Shown: positions 1-9,366 of the stretch, piece after piece | Layout of the letters: each line of letters starts with the position of its first letter | Position numbering within the stretch: the stretch's first letter is position 1 | Assembly (NCBI RefSeq): GCF_009696005.1 | Contig: NZ_VUMV01000004.1 | Location: 186,001-250,000 of the forward strand | Direction: 5' to 3' | Origin: Bilifractor porci | GTDB taxonomy: Bacteria > Bacillota > Clostridia > Lachnospirales > Lachnospiraceae | DNA: 64,000 nt | Notes under the pieces: generated by a model | Seen by the model: the letters and a program-made list of their open reading frames with translations, nothing else | Databases searched by the model: none | What the model was told of the DNA's origin: nothing | Translations under genes and position numbers: made by a program

Positions 1-1447
1 TGCCGATGTAATTTCCGAGATCCTTCACATTTTCCACCCGCTCAATACGCCTGCCCCCATGAAAGACAAACTTCGTGGAGGCCCCGCTCCCGGCAGCCAT
101 GATGGTCTGCTTTTCTTCCATAATCAGGATGTTGTAGATTCCTTCCTTCCCTGCCTTTGCGTAGCCCACGTTTTCAAAATTTCCGGCCATATTTTTCTGT
201 CTGTACAGGTAGTACGGATGCATTCCCATATCTCCTGCGCAGTCCGCCGTCCGATCCATGATGGCATCCGATGCCTCAAAAGAAACCGGAACATATTCCT
301 CCCGGAAAAGATTCAGCCTGGCCGCCCGCTTCAGGGCAAGGGCATGAACCGTAAGGCTGTCCGGCTCCAGGCTCCGGATTCGGGAAAGTGTCCGCTCCAC
401 CTCCGGCTGCCCCTCGCCGGGAAGCCCTACTATCAGATCCATATTGATATTGGAAAAGCCCATGCTGCGTGCAAGACGGAATTTTTCTTCCGTTTCCTCC
501 ACAGTATGTCTTCTTCCGATCAGATCCAGCGTCTTCTGGTTCATCGTCTGCGGATTCACGGATATTCTGCTCACCGGAAATTCCCGGAGAACCTCCAGTT
601 TTTCCTCCGTGATGGTATCGGGCCGCCCCGCTTCCACGGTAAATTCCCTTACCGTCTCCATCGGAAACTGTTCCTGCAGGACAGACAGCAGCTGTCTTAA
701 CTGATCCGGCGTAAGAGATGTCGGCGTTCCACCGCCGACATAGACGGTATCGAGACGTCTTCCCTTCATCATCCCGGAAATAAAACGCAATTCTCGAAAA
801 AGTGCCTCCAGATATTCCTGAACCATTCCGCCGAACCGGTTCATCGGGTGAGAGCCGAAGGAACAGTACAGACAGATCGAGGGACAAAATGGGATCCCCA
901 CATACAGGCTGTAGCCGTTTTCCGCCTCCATGCCCGCCAGAATCCGTCTTTCCCGTTCAGCGGTTTCCAAGGCAAGGGCAGCCTTTTTTTTACTGATAAA
1001 ATACGTTTTCTCCGTCTGCGCAAGGATTTCTCCTTCCGTCTTTCCCTCTTCCAGAAGACGCGAAAAAATCTTTGTGGGTCGGATCCCGGTCAGATCTCCC
1101 CACGGAAGATCCCTTCCCGTCATCTGCCGCAGCGATTTGTAAACCAGCTGCTTCACCTGATTTTTACAGGAAATACGATCCGCCGGGTCGTCCAGAAGCA
1201 CGACCGCAGACCATGGCGCCTGAGGGAGAGCGCTGTCCCAAGCTCCGGAAGCTGTCCTTCCAAAAGTAAAACCGACGGACGTGCCCTGATACGAAATATG
1301 GAATTCCGCATCCGGCATATCCTCCGGTTTTTTCTGATCCTCATACCAGATTGTGATTTCCGCCTCCGGAAAAAAAGCCTTCAGCAAGGAATAGATATCA
1401 TATTCAAATTTCCGCTCATTCAGACACAGACCGAATTTATACTGCAA
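1..1447 (-). CDS. hemZ: Oxygen-independent coproporphyrinogen III dehydrogenase-like HemZ (3' end outside window)
   Basis: A radical SAM protein that would act in anaerobic haem/porphyrin synthesis. About 482 codons are visible and the frame is still open at base 1, so the C-terminus is missing. The CxxxCxxC cluster motif reads CPSICLYC (C188, C192, C195, genome about 865-886), followed by SFGSHP. Further on are the YVGGGTPTSL glycine-rich SAM loop and NMDLIVGLPGE, both typical of the HemN/HemZ family. The long N-terminal region before the radical SAM core distinguishes HemZ from HemN/HemW. The start is inferred to be TTG at 1447: no ATG lies near, and GGAAAGGAAG sits about 10 nt upstream. 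It overlaps the end of the upstream hydrolase gene by 11 nt, so the two are probably translationally coupled. Family assignment is firm; the start is less so. Confidence 0.9.
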   Translation of the reverse strand, partial: MQYKFGLCLNERKFEYDIYSLLKAFFPEAEITIWYEDQKKPEDMPDAEFHISYQGTSVGFTFGRTASGAWDSALPQAPWSAVVLLDDPADRISCKNQVKQLVYKSLRQMTGRDLPWGDLTGIRPTKIFSRLLEEGKTEGEILAQTEKTYFISKKKAALALETAERERRILAGMEAENGYSLYVGIPFCPSICLYCSFGSHPMNRFGGMVQEYLEALFRELRFISGMMKGRRLDTVYVGGGTPTSLTPDQLRQLLSVLQEQFPMETVREFTVEAGRPDTITEEKLEVLREFPVSRISVNPQTMNQKTLDLIGRRHTVEETEEKFRLARSMGFSNINMDLIVGLPGEGQPEVERTLSRIRSLEPDSLTVHALALKRAARLNLFREEYVPVSFEASDAIMDRTADCAGDMGMHPYYLYRQKNMAGNFENVGYAKAGKEGIYNILIMEEKQTIMAAGSGASTKFVFHGGRRIERVENVKDLGNYIG

Positions 1448-2066
1448 GGGGATTATACTTCCTTTCCTCTTCGATGCGGGTAAACGAATCATGACCCGGA
1501 AAAACGTCGGTATCCGCCGGAAGCTCCTTCAGCAGACGCCGCACACTGGACTGGATGGCCGCCGAGCTTGACGTGGGAAAATCCGTCCTTCCGTATGACT
1601 CGCAGAAAAGCGTGTCCCCGGTAAAGGCCATCTTCTGATCCGGAATATAGTAGCAGCAGCTCCCCCTGGTATGTCCCGGCGTGTGCAGCACCTGAATCTC
1701 CATCCCCGCAAGGCGCAGCACATCCCCGTCCTTCAGGAGCCGGTCCGCCTTTGCGGAGACAGAAAGCCCCTGCCAGCCGGAAAGATTCCACTCCGGATTT
1801 TCCAGGACAGCCTCCTCCTCTTCTTCCGAATAGACCGGAACCGCGTACTTTTTCCTGACCTCATCCAAGGCAAGAATATGGTCAAAATGCCCGTGTGTCA
1901 GAAGGACAGCCACCGGTTTTCCTTCCATGTCCGAAATTTTCCGGGAAATCCTGTCCGCGGCGTCTGCCGGATCAATCAGGATCAGCTCCTTTGTCTCCGG
2001 ATTTTCCAGAAAATATACATTGGTCATCACCGGTCCGAGAACCAGGCTCTGCAGCTTTGCCTTCAT
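1437..2066 (-). CDS. MBL-fold metallo-hydrolase (glyoxalase II-like)
   Basis: A single-domain metallo-beta-lactamase-fold protein of about 209 residues. The metal ligands are all visible: THGHFDH near residues 57-63, PGHT near 132, TGDTLF near 151 and PGHD near 192. Such small proteins are annotated as hydroxyacylglutathione hydrolase-like, but the real substrate of the clostridial members is not established. It follows rel directly. The stop of rel is adjacent to a possible ATG at 2072, but AAGGGG lies 3 nt from that ATG and 9 nt from the in-frame ATG at 2066, so I prefer 2066. It overlaps hemZ by 11 nt. The order rel-MBL hydrolase-hemZ is common in Clostridia. No signal peptide is seen, so it should be cytoplasmic. 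Confidence 0.9.
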   Translation of the reverse strand: MKAKLQSLVLGPVMTNVYFLENPETKELILIDPADAADRISRKISDMEGKPVAVLLTHGHFDHILALDEVRKKYAVPVYSEEEEEAVLENPEWNLSGWQGLSVSAKADRLLKDGDVLRLAGMEIQVLHTPGHTRGSCCYYIPDQKMAFTGDTLFCESYGRTDFPTSSSAAIQSSVRRLLKELPADTDVFPGHDSFTRIEEERKYNPLAV

Positions 2067-2072
2067 ATCCAT

Positions 2073-4391
2073 CTACCCCTTGGAACGTTCTACTTCGTTG
2101 ACATCTCTGACCTGCCGGATCTTATTCAGCAGCTCCTTCAGCTCTTCCCTGCAGTGAACCGAAAAGCCCATCTCGATCGTGGCGGCCCCCTGCCTGCTGG
2201 TACGGACATTCATGGATGTCACGTCTATTTTTCTCTCGGTAAAAATCTTGGAAATATCCACCAGCAGCCCGGTCCGGTTGTCTGCGTAAATATTGATGGT
2301 TACCGGATAAGAAGTGTCCTCCTCCTGCTCCGGCGCCCACTCCGCCTCAATCAGCCTGCTCCTCTCACTCTCCGGGAGGGAGATAATATTGATACAGTCT
2401 GTGCGGTGAATGGTTATTCCCCTTCCCCTGGTGACAAATCCCACAATTTCATCGCCCGGAATCGGGCTGCAGCATTTCGAGAAACGAACGGCGACATCAT
2501 GAATGCCCCGGACCGTAATTCCTCCTCTGTGCTCGGCAGCTTTCTGCGTGTCTCCGGTGCGCTGCTCCGCGTTCCCCAGAACATCCTGGTCTGTGAGGTG
2601 GGCCTTCTGATCCTTCTCCCAGACCTCCAGGAGTTTGTTCAGCACCTGGCCTTCCTTCAGGCCTCCGTGCCCGATCGCGGCCAGAACCGAATCCCAGTCC
2701 TGGAACCCGTATTTGTTCATGACCTTGGAGGTGTACTCCGGCCTGGTCAGCTCGCCGATATTTTTCCCCTTCATGTGGGCATAGCCGGCAAGCATCTCCT
2801 TGCCCTTGATGATGTTGTCTTCCTTTTTCTCCTGGCGGAACCAGCGGTTGATCCGGTTTTTGGCCTGTGTGCTCTTGACGACCTTCAGCCAGTCCCTGCT
2901 GGGACCCCGTGAATTCTGGGAAGTGATGATCTCCACCCGGTCCCCGTTGTGAAGCTCGGTCTCAATAGGCACCAGCTTTCCGTTGACCCTGGCTCCCACC
3001 ATTTTATTCCCCACGGCGGAGTGAATCGCGTAGGCAAAATCAATGGTACAGGAACCGGCAGGAAGCGTCTTTACATCTCCGGCGGGAGAAAAACAGTAGA
3101 CATTCTCGTTGAACAGGTTCAGGTCACTTTTCAGCAGGCTCATAAACTCCTTGTTGTCAGACATGTCCTGCTGCCACTCCAGAATTTCGCGAAGCCAGTT
3201 CAGCTTTTCCTCTTCCTGTTTCTTTTCCGTCTCCGGTGTTTTTCCGTCAGAAGCCTCCTTGTATTTCCAGTGCGCGGCGATACCGAATTCCGCAACCCGG
3301 TGCATCTCGAAAGTCCGGATCTGGATTTCAAACGGCTTCCCCTCCGGACCGATCAGCGTCGTGTGAAGGGACTGGTACATATTCGGCTTGGGCATGGCGA
3401 TATAGTCCTTAAAACGCCCCGGTATCGGCGTATACATCTCGTGGATCACGCCCAGCGCCGCGTAGCAGTCTTTCACCGTCTCCACGATGATTCGGACCGC
3501 AAACAGATCGTAGATCTGGTCCAGCGTCTTGTCCTGGTTGACCATCTTCTTGTAGATGCTGAAAAAGTGCTTGGCCCTTCCGCTGATCTGCGCCTCGATC
3601 CCCGCGTCGTCAATGTGTTTTTTCACATCCGCGACAATGCGGCCGACAAACGCCTCTCTCTCCGATTTCTTCTGATTGATCTGATGGACCAGGTCGTAGT
3701 AGGCTTCCGGCTTCAGGTATTTCAGAGAGAGGTCGTCCAGCTCGTTTTTGATTTTGGTGATACCAAGCCTCTGGGCGATCGGGGAATAAATATCGATGGT
3801 CTCTCTGGCCTTTTCCTTCTGCTTGTTCTCCGGCATATATTTCAGGGTCCGCATGTTGTGAAGCCGGTCCGCCAGCTTGACAAGAATGACACGGATATCC
3901 TTGGCCATGGCCAGGAACATCTTCCGGAGATTCTCCGCCTCTTCCTCAATTTTATCCTTGGAGTAATTCAGCTGTCCCAGCTTGGTGACGCCGTCTACGA
4001 TTTCCGCGATCTCCGCGCCGAATTCCGCCGTCAGCTCCTCCTTAGTCATGACCGTATCTTCCAGGACATCGTGCAGGAGGCCGGCGGCGATACTCTCCTT
4101 ATCCAGCTCCAGCTCCGCCAGGATGATTGCCACGCAGAGAGGATGTATAATATAAGGCTCTCCGGATTTTCTTTTCTGTTCCCCGTGAGCCTTTCTGGCA
4201 GTCTGATATGCTTTTCCGATCACATCGAGATTGGTAGAGGGATGGTATTTCCGCACGCTTCGCAGGAGCTCCTGATAGAGCTCCTCCGGCGCGACAAAGT
4301 CATCCATGGTACGCAGACTGGCATCGACTTCAGCAATTTCCTTCTTCAGTTTTTCATCTTCCAGTTCTCTTTTTTTCGCTGCGTCTTCCAT
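2073..4391 (-). CDS. rel: Bifunctional (p)ppGpp synthetase/hydrolase, Rel
   Basis: Long RelA/SpoT-homologue alarmone enzyme of about 772 residues. Order of domains: an N-terminal HD hydrolase with HP near residue 83 and HDVLEDT near 107-113; the synthetase domain with GRFKDYIAMPK near 325; a TGS domain near 430-490; and a C-terminal ACT domain ending the protein. The RFKD (RxKD) form of the synthetase motif and the intact HD residues are the pattern of bifunctional Gram-positive Rel rather than monofunctional RelA. It makes (p)ppGpp from ATP and GTP/GDP under amino acid starvation and degrades it otherwise. An ATG at 4400 exists, but AGGAAGAGG abuts it and is well spaced for the ATG at 4391. 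It lies between apt and the MBL hydrolase in one minus-strand run. Confidence 0.96.
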   Translation of the reverse strand: MEDAAKKRELEDEKLKKEIAEVDASLRTMDDFVAPEELYQELLRSVRKYHPSTNLDVIGKAYQTARKAHGEQKRKSGEPYIIHPLCVAIILAELELDKESIAAGLLHDVLEDTVMTKEELTAEFGAEIAEIVDGVTKLGQLNYSKDKIEEEAENLRKMFLAMAKDIRVILVKLADRLHNMRTLKYMPENKQKEKARETIDIYSPIAQRLGITKIKNELDDLSLKYLKPEAYYDLVHQINQKKSEREAFVGRIVADVKKHIDDAGIEAQISGRAKHFFSIYKKMVNQDKTLDQIYDLFAVRIIVETVKDCYAALGVIHEMYTPIPGRFKDYIAMPKPNMYQSLHTTLIGPEGKPFEIQIRTFEMHRVAEFGIAAHWKYKEASDGKTPETEKKQEEEKLNWLREILEWQQDMSDNKEFMSLLKSDLNLFNENVYCFSPAGDVKTLPAGSCTIDFAYAIHSAVGNKMVGARVNGKLVPIETELHNGDRVEIITSQNSRGPSRDWLKVVKSTQAKNRINRWFRQEKKEDNIIKGKEMLAGYAHMKGKNIGELTRPEYTSKVMNKYGFQDWDSVLAAIGHGGLKEGQVLNKLLEVWEKDQKAHLTDQDVLGNAEQRTGDTQKAAEHRGGITVRGIHDVAVRFSKCCSPIPGDEIVGFVTRGRGITIHRTDCINIISLPESERSRLIEAEWAPEQEEDTSYPVTINIYADNRTGLLVDISKIFTERKIDVTSMNVRTSRQGAATIEMGFSVHCREELKELLNKIRQVRDVNEVERSKG

Positions 4392-4420
4392 GTGCAACAT
4401 CCTCTTCCTGTCTGTCCGTC

Positions 4421-4945
4421 TTACTTGCCCTCGTATACGATGGCGGAAGAAATATCATACCGGGAAAGTCTCTCCCGGCCCTTCAGTCCGGCAAGTTCCA
4501 TAACAAAGAGCATCTTGACTACCTCACCGCCAAGCTGCTCGACCAGCTTTGCCGCGGCCTCGATCGTCCCGCCCGTGGCAATCAGGTCGTCTACCAGGAC
4601 AACCTTCTGCCCCGGCTTCAGCGCGTCCTTGTGCATCTCTATGGTAGCGCTTCCGTACTCCAGGTCGTAGCTCTGCCGCACGACCTCCCTGGGCAGTTTT
4701 CCCTTTTTACGGATGGGTACAAAGGGCTTGTGAAGATTATAGGCCAGCGGCATTCCGAAAATGAAGCCGCGGGACTCGGTTCCCGCAATGACGTCAAAGT
4801 CCAGACCCTCCAGCTCCTTCTGCAGGGAATCTATGGCAAGCTTCAGCCCGTCCGCGTCCTCAAGAATACCGGTAATATCACGGAAAATAATGCCCGGTTT
4901 CGGAAAATCCGGGATACTGATTACATAATCCTCCAGTTTTTTCAT
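4421..4945 (-). CDS. apt: Adenine phosphoribosyltransferase
   Basis: Purine salvage enzyme converting adenine and PRPP to AMP and pyrophosphate, 174 residues, the usual family length. The PRPP-binding loop VVLVDDLIATGGT is at residues 115-127, and the N-terminal IPDFPKPGIIFRDIT stretch is typical of APRT. The start ATG is preceded by AAGGAG at 7 nt spacing. It lies between recJ and rel, a conserved Firmicutes order (recJ-apt-rel). The 121 bp between it and recJ contain no gene and no clear terminator, so co-transcription with recJ is plausible. The C-terminal residues GRERLSRYDISSAIVYEGK match APRT ends. Confidence 0.96.
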   Translation of the reverse strand: MKKLEDYVISIPDFPKPGIIFRDITGILEDADGLKLAIDSLQKELEGLDFDVIAGTESRGFIFGMPLAYNLHKPFVPIRKKGKLPREVVRQSYDLEYGSATIEMHKDALKPGQKVVLVDDLIATGGTIEAAAKLVEQLGGEVVKMLFVMELAGLKGRERLSRYDISSAIVYEGK

Positions 4946-5066
4946 TTCTTATCTCCTTCAGTCTCTGGGAATTTCTGCACCTGTCTGTGTGCAAGGCCTG
5001 AAACATCGCGTATCAAGTACGGATAATGTCAGGATTTTATGAGTATAGCATCTTTTTTTTTCATAA

Positions 5067-6788
5067 TCAACGATAGGAGCGTATGGTCATCTGCAAGGTA
5101 TTTCTTCCCATATAAGTGTCAATGGAGGGAGCGTACAGGACGGAAAGGGCCGGGTGCGTCCGGCAGTAGGAGACAAATTCCTCTCCATCCCCGAAATAGA
5201 CCGCGTCGAACCTCCGTCCCCCCGCGTCTGCCATCTGCAGCTTTACCACGTTCCTGTTCTTGCCGAAGACCCGCGGACTGCAGGGCCGCAGATCCCGCTG
5301 CGCAAACAGCGGCTTGGGGTTACCGTTTCCGAAGGGCTTCAGCAGATCCATCTCCCGGATCAGCGACGGACTGACATAGGAAAACGGCATGGCCATGTCC
5401 GCGACGATCTTCGGTGTGAGATCGGTCTGTGTCAGCGTACACAGCCGGTTCAGCCTCTCGCGCAGGAGTCCCACATTTTCCTCCGGAAGAGAGATCCCGG
5501 CCGCCATCGGATGGCCGCCGAATTTTGTCAGCAGGTCGGAGCATCGGCAGAGCTCCTCATACATGGAGTACGCCTCAATGGAGCGCCCGGATCCCTTCAC
5601 CCCGTCCGCTGTCCGGGTAAGCACGAAAGAAGGGCGGTAAAAATGCTCCTTCAGCCTGCCGGCTATAATCCCCGCCAGACTCTCGTGGCAGTCCGGCATA
5701 AATACCACAAGAACCCGGTCATGAACCAGATCGGATTCCTCCACCATGTGGACGGCCTCTTCTTCTCCCTTCACCGTCATTTCCTTCCGGCTGGCATTCA
5801 GCTCGATCAGCTCCTGTGCCAGAGGAGCCGCCTCCTGCCGCGTTCCGGCCATCATCAGGCGCAGGGCGCGCGCCGCCGTATCCAGCCTTCCGCTGGCATT
5901 CAGGCAGGGACCCAGGATAAAGCCGATGTGATAGACGTCCAGATTCTCCGGTTCCAGCTGGTTCTGGAGAATCAGCTCCAGAAGACCGGGCTTCTGTGTG
6001 CGATGAAGCGCCCGGAGTCCTTCCCGGACCAAGATTCGGTTTTCATCCTTCAGCTCCATGACGTCGCCAACCGTGGCAATCGCCACATACTCGATAAATT
6101 CCCCGAAAGCCGCGTCTCCCCTGCCGCAGAGACGGTACAGGAAGTCCACCAGCTTCCAGGCGACGGCCGCCCCGCAGAGCCCCGGAAACGGGTAGGTTTC
6201 ATCTTTCCTCTTCGGATCAATGACTGCCTCCGCCGGCGGAAGGATGTACTCCCGTTTTCCGTCCCCGTCCACGCGGAAGGGAATTTCGTGGTGATCGGTC
6301 ACGACAGCCCTCATGCCCAGCCGGTATGCCAGGGCAATCTGATCCGCCGCCGCTATGCCGTTGTCGCAGGTAAGCAGAAGCTCGATGCCGTCCGCCGCCG
6401 CCTGCCGGACAAGGTTCTCATTCAGCCCGTAGCCGTCCCGCAGCCTCTCCGGAATCCTCACATCCACGCGGGCTCCCAGGCCGCGCAGGGCTTTCAGCAG
6501 GATGCAGGAGGACATGATGCCGTCAATATCATAATCCCCGATAATCCTGATCCGGGTTTCCTCCTGCACAGCCTGCTTCAGCAGTGCCGCCGCTTCCGGA
6601 AGATTTTTCATCGCTTCCGGCGGGTAAAGATCCTCCCTTCCCCCGTGGAGATATTTTTCGACGGCCTCCTCCCCGATCACATCTCTGTTGCGGATCAGCC
6701 GCGCCGTCACCTGGTCAATGTGAAACTGTCCGGCAATTTTCCTGAAATCCGCTTTTTTTGCCGCTACCATCCAGCGTTCTTCATTCAT
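5067..6788 (-). CDS. recJ: Single-stranded-DNA-specific 5'-3' exonuclease RecJ
   Basis: DHH-family nuclease of 573 residues for recombination and mismatch/base excision repair. Visible motifs: GDYDIDG at 84-90 (metal-binding Asp residues 85, 87 and 89), CDNGI near 141, and the family-defining DHH at 165-167 in VVTDHHE. NASGRLDTA, GGHPMAAG and the C-terminal PFGNGNPKP segment follow in the normal RecJ order. Length matches compact clostridial RecJ proteins. The ATG at 6788 has only a weak purine-rich RBS (AGAAAGAG). It is downstream of secDF, separated by 155 bp holding a nested inverted repeat, and upstream of apt. Confidence 0.95.
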   Translation of the reverse strand: MNEERWMVAAKKADFRKIAGQFHIDQVTARLIRNRDVIGEEAVEKYLHGGREDLYPPEAMKNLPEAAALLKQAVQEETRIRIIGDYDIDGIMSSCILLKALRGLGARVDVRIPERLRDGYGLNENLVRQAAADGIELLLTCDNGIAAADQIALAYRLGMRAVVTDHHEIPFRVDGDGKREYILPPAEAVIDPKRKDETYPFPGLCGAAVAWKLVDFLYRLCGRGDAAFGEFIEYVAIATVGDVMELKDENRILVREGLRALHRTQKPGLLELILQNQLEPENLDVYHIGFILGPCLNASGRLDTAARALRLMMAGTRQEAAPLAQELIELNASRKEMTVKGEEEAVHMVEESDLVHDRVLVVFMPDCHESLAGIIAGRLKEHFYRPSFVLTRTADGVKGSGRSIEAYSMYEELCRCSDLLTKFGGHPMAAGISLPEENVGLLRERLNRLCTLTQTDLTPKIVADMAMPFSYVSPSLIREMDLLKPFGNGNPKPLFAQRDLRPCSPRVFGKNRNVVKLQMADAGGRRFDAVYFGDGEEFVSYCRTHPALSVLYAPSIDTYMGRNTLQMTIRSYR

Positions 6789-6872
6789 CGTTTTCTCTTT
6801 CTGTTCCTTGCTGCCGCGCGGCAGCCAGGCCTGCGGAAGCTCCTCTCCCGAATCCTGCCTGTACTGCCAGAA

Positions 6873-6934
6873 GAGGCTGCCACCCTCCTGCGCGCGGGAA
6901 CCGGATGTTCCCTTTCACATCGAGTGACAGCCTC
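6873..6934 (-). repeat. Nested inverted repeat between secDF and recJ
   Basis: The outer arms 6873-6883 and 6924-6934 can pair over 11 bp with one G-U. The enclosed loop holds a second perfect hairpin (GGGAAC/GTTCCC, 6896-6912). It follows the secDF stop by 10 nt on the minus strand. No U-tract follows, so it does not look like a standard intrinsic terminator; it could be a 3' stabiliser, processing site or pause site. Confidence 0.6.
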
Positions 6935-6943
6935 ATGCTGTGA

Positions 6944-9259
6944 TCAGTGATATCTGTTTTTCTTCCGCTTTGTACTGGAAAGCTCGCTCCTGTCTTTCTT
7001 GACATACCGGTTCTTTCCCTGTCCCGGCGCGGCCGGCTTCTCTGCGGAGGCCTCCGGTTCGGATCCTTCCGTTTTCCCCGCCGAAGCCGAAAGACCCATA
7101 ACATCTTTCACGCGGTTTTTCCCGATCCGGGTTTTCATGAGATACCAGAGCGGACCCGTGACAAAGACGGAACTGAAGCATCCGGCAGCCAGGCCGATCA
7201 TAATCGGCAGCGCAAATTCCCGGATAGAAGGTACACCATAGAGATACAAGACAAAAATCGTGATGAATGTCGTCAGGTTGGAATACAGGCTTCGGGTAAG
7301 CGTCTGCGTAATCGAAGCGTTTACGATCTCCGCCAGGCTGCTCTCCCCCTTCATCATCGGAAGGTTCTCCCGGATACGGTCAAAGATGACAATCGTCGCA
7401 TTGATCGAATATCCCAGAATGGTCAGCATAACCGCAATAAAAGTACTGCCGACAGACGCCCGGAACCATACATAGTAGGCAATCACCACACAGATGTCAT
7501 GCACCAGGGCAAGTACGGCGCTGGAGGCAAACCGGAAATCCCGGAACCGGACAAAGATATAAAACAGCATGCAGATAACAGAGATCACAACAGCCAGAAT
7601 GGCATTGGAACGCATCTCACCGCTGATTGTGGACGAAATATTTTCCGCAGTTATCGCACTTTCCTCCACACCGGAAAAATTCTCCGCAAGAGCGCTGTCC
7701 AGCGCATTTCTCTTGTCCAGATCCAGCTCGCTGGTCTTAATAACTACCTGCGTCGAACCTGTAATCTTCTGGAATTGGATATCCGTAGTCCCAGTGGCCT
7801 CTGTGACGACCGGCTTAACCTTACTGTCCAGGTCCGCCAGCGTCATATCCTCGCCGAAATCTACCGTTGTCGCGGTTCCGCCCACAAAGTCAAGGCTGAA
7901 ATTCATGACAGAGCCTTTGCTCTGTTTATAAAAAAGCATCCCCGCGGGAACAGAAAGAATCATAATCAGCGCGATGGTCAGCGTTACCGCGCGTTTTCCG
8001 ACAAAATTAATGTTCTTCCGCTGTCTGATTGTGCCATAGAGCTTCAGGCTCCGCACGCCGATTCCATAGAAGGCGTAGCTGATCCATCTGGATACAGCCA
8101 GGCAGGTGAACATGGACAGAACAACTCCGATTGCCAGCGTCTCCGCAAATCCACGCACGCTTCCCGTGCCCAGAACATAGAGGACAGCGGCCGCAATCAG
8201 TGTCGTGATATTGCCGTCAAAGATCGCCGAGAAGGCCTTGTGGAATCCTCCCTTCAGCGCGTTGTGCAGGGATTTTCCTGCCGAGAGCTCTTCCCGCACA
8301 CGGGCATAGATAATGACATTCGCATCTACCGCCATTCCTATGGTAAGAATGACACCGGCGACGCCCGGAAGGGTAAGGGTGATGTCAAACGCGTTCAGGA
8401 AGCCCAGATCCAGGAAGGTGAAAAGAATCAGCGCCCACCCGGCGACAAGTCCTGAGATCCGGTACACACAGATCATAAAGAGAATGACGAGCAGTACACC
8501 GATCATTCCCGCGATCAGCGCCGTATGAAGCGCTTCTTGTCCCAGGGACGCCCCGACGACATTGGAGTAAATCTCATTCAGTTCCAGGGACAGAGATCCG
8601 ATACGGATGAAGGAGGCCAGCTGTTTTGCCTCGTCAATGCTGCTCATGCCCGTGATCTGCGCGGTTCCGCCGGAGATCTCCTGCTGAACCGTCGGAGAGC
8701 TGATCACCTCTCCGTCATAGACTATGGAGATTGCCTTTCCCACGTTAGCTGCCGTGGCCTCCTGGAACTTTTTTGCCCCGTCGGTAGTCATGGTCAGCTC
8801 TACCACATATTTATGAGAGCCGGTCTGCTGATCATTGTAGGCAACTCCCTGCGCGTCCGCGATGTCGGTTCCTTCCAGCACCACATTTCCGTCCGAGTCC
8901 TCAAATTGAAGAGAACCGGGCTTTCCCAGATCCTGAAGGATTTCATTGGCGTCCGTCACACCGGGAATTTCTACGTTGATACGGTTCAGCCCCTGCTGAT
9001 AGACATTTGCCTCCGTACTGTACTGCTGCACACGCTGCTGCAGTTTGTAGATCGTGTCGTCCATATCCTCCTGGCTGGGATTGGAATCCGTGGCCTCGTA
9101 GGTGATGCTGACACCTCCGGAAAGATCCAGTCCGGTCCGGATGTTTTTCATGGAACCCGTGTGCTTGCTCCCCCACCCTGCGACGACAGTGTACCCCAGA
9201 AGTACCGTCACCACGAGCATGATAAGGAGAACCGCAATGCTCTGTTTTTTCTTCATCAT
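6944..9259 (-). CDS. secDF: Protein translocase subunit SecDF (fused SecD-SecF)
   Basis: A 771-residue fusion of the two proton-driven accessory subunits of the Sec translocon. The SecD half (about 1-410) has one N-terminal membrane segment, the TGLDLSGGVSITYEA motif and a large extracytoplasmic domain with EIPGVTDANE, then five membrane segments including GVILTIGMAVDANVIIY. The SecF half (about 425-720) repeats the plan with FSLDFVGGTATTVDF and LTILGYSINATIVIFDRIRE. A charged C-terminal tail (KKDRSELSSTKRKKNRYH) follows. Two adjacent ATG codons at 9259 and 9256 could start it; the RBS is weak. It sits directly after scfB, the usual gene order in Clostridia. Fused SecDF is the Bacillus/Clostridia arrangement. 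Confidence 0.96.
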   Translation of the reverse strand: MMKKKQSIAVLLIMLVVTVLLGYTVVAGWGSKHTGSMKNIRTGLDLSGGVSITYEATDSNPSQEDMDDTIYKLQQRVQQYSTEANVYQQGLNRINVEIPGVTDANEILQDLGKPGSLQFEDSDGNVVLEGTDIADAQGVAYNDQQTGSHKYVVELTMTTDGAKKFQEATAANVGKAISIVYDGEVISSPTVQQEISGGTAQITGMSSIDEAKQLASFIRIGSLSLELNEIYSNVVGASLGQEALHTALIAGMIGVLLVILFMICVYRISGLVAGWALILFTFLDLGFLNAFDITLTLPGVAGVILTIGMAVDANVIIYARVREELSAGKSLHNALKGGFHKAFSAIFDGNITTLIAAAVLYVLGTGSVRGFAETLAIGVVLSMFTCLAVSRWISYAFYGIGVRSLKLYGTIRQRKNINFVGKRAVTLTIALIMILSVPAGMLFYKQSKGSVMNFSLDFVGGTATTVDFGEDMTLADLDSKVKPVVTEATGTTDIQFQKITGSTQVVIKTSELDLDKRNALDSALAENFSGVEESAITAENISSTISGEMRSNAILAVVISVICMLFYIFVRFRDFRFASSAVLALVHDICVVIAYYVWFRASVGSTFIAVMLTILGYSINATIVIFDRIRENLPMMKGESSLAEIVNASITQTLTRSLYSNLTTFITIFVLYLYGVPSIREFALPIMIGLAAGCFSSVFVTGPLWYLMKTRIGKNRVKDVMGLSASAGKTEGSEPEASAEKPAAPGQGKNRYVKKDRSELSSTKRKKNRYH

Positions 9260-9366
9260 CGTTCTCTTGTCCTCGTTACATTTTTTCAGTTTTTCCGCGG
9301 CAAAACCGCATTTTTAATCATAGCATTTCAGCGTCTGTTCGTCCAGATGGGAATGCCCGCCGGTAT

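Noticed and set aside
2073-4391. Monofunctional RelA synthetase
   Set aside because: The HD hydrolase residues are intact and the synthetase motif is RFKD, the pattern of bifunctional Rel.
4946-5066. Small gene or terminator between recJ and apt
   Set aside because: No frame with an RBS and no stem-loop with a U-tract could be found in this gap.
5154-6950. Long open frames opposite recJ, secDF, the AAA+ gene (32379-33887) and others on the plus strand
   Set aside because: They are antisense to strongly supported genes, lack recognisable motifs and RBS, and arise from the codon use of the true genes.
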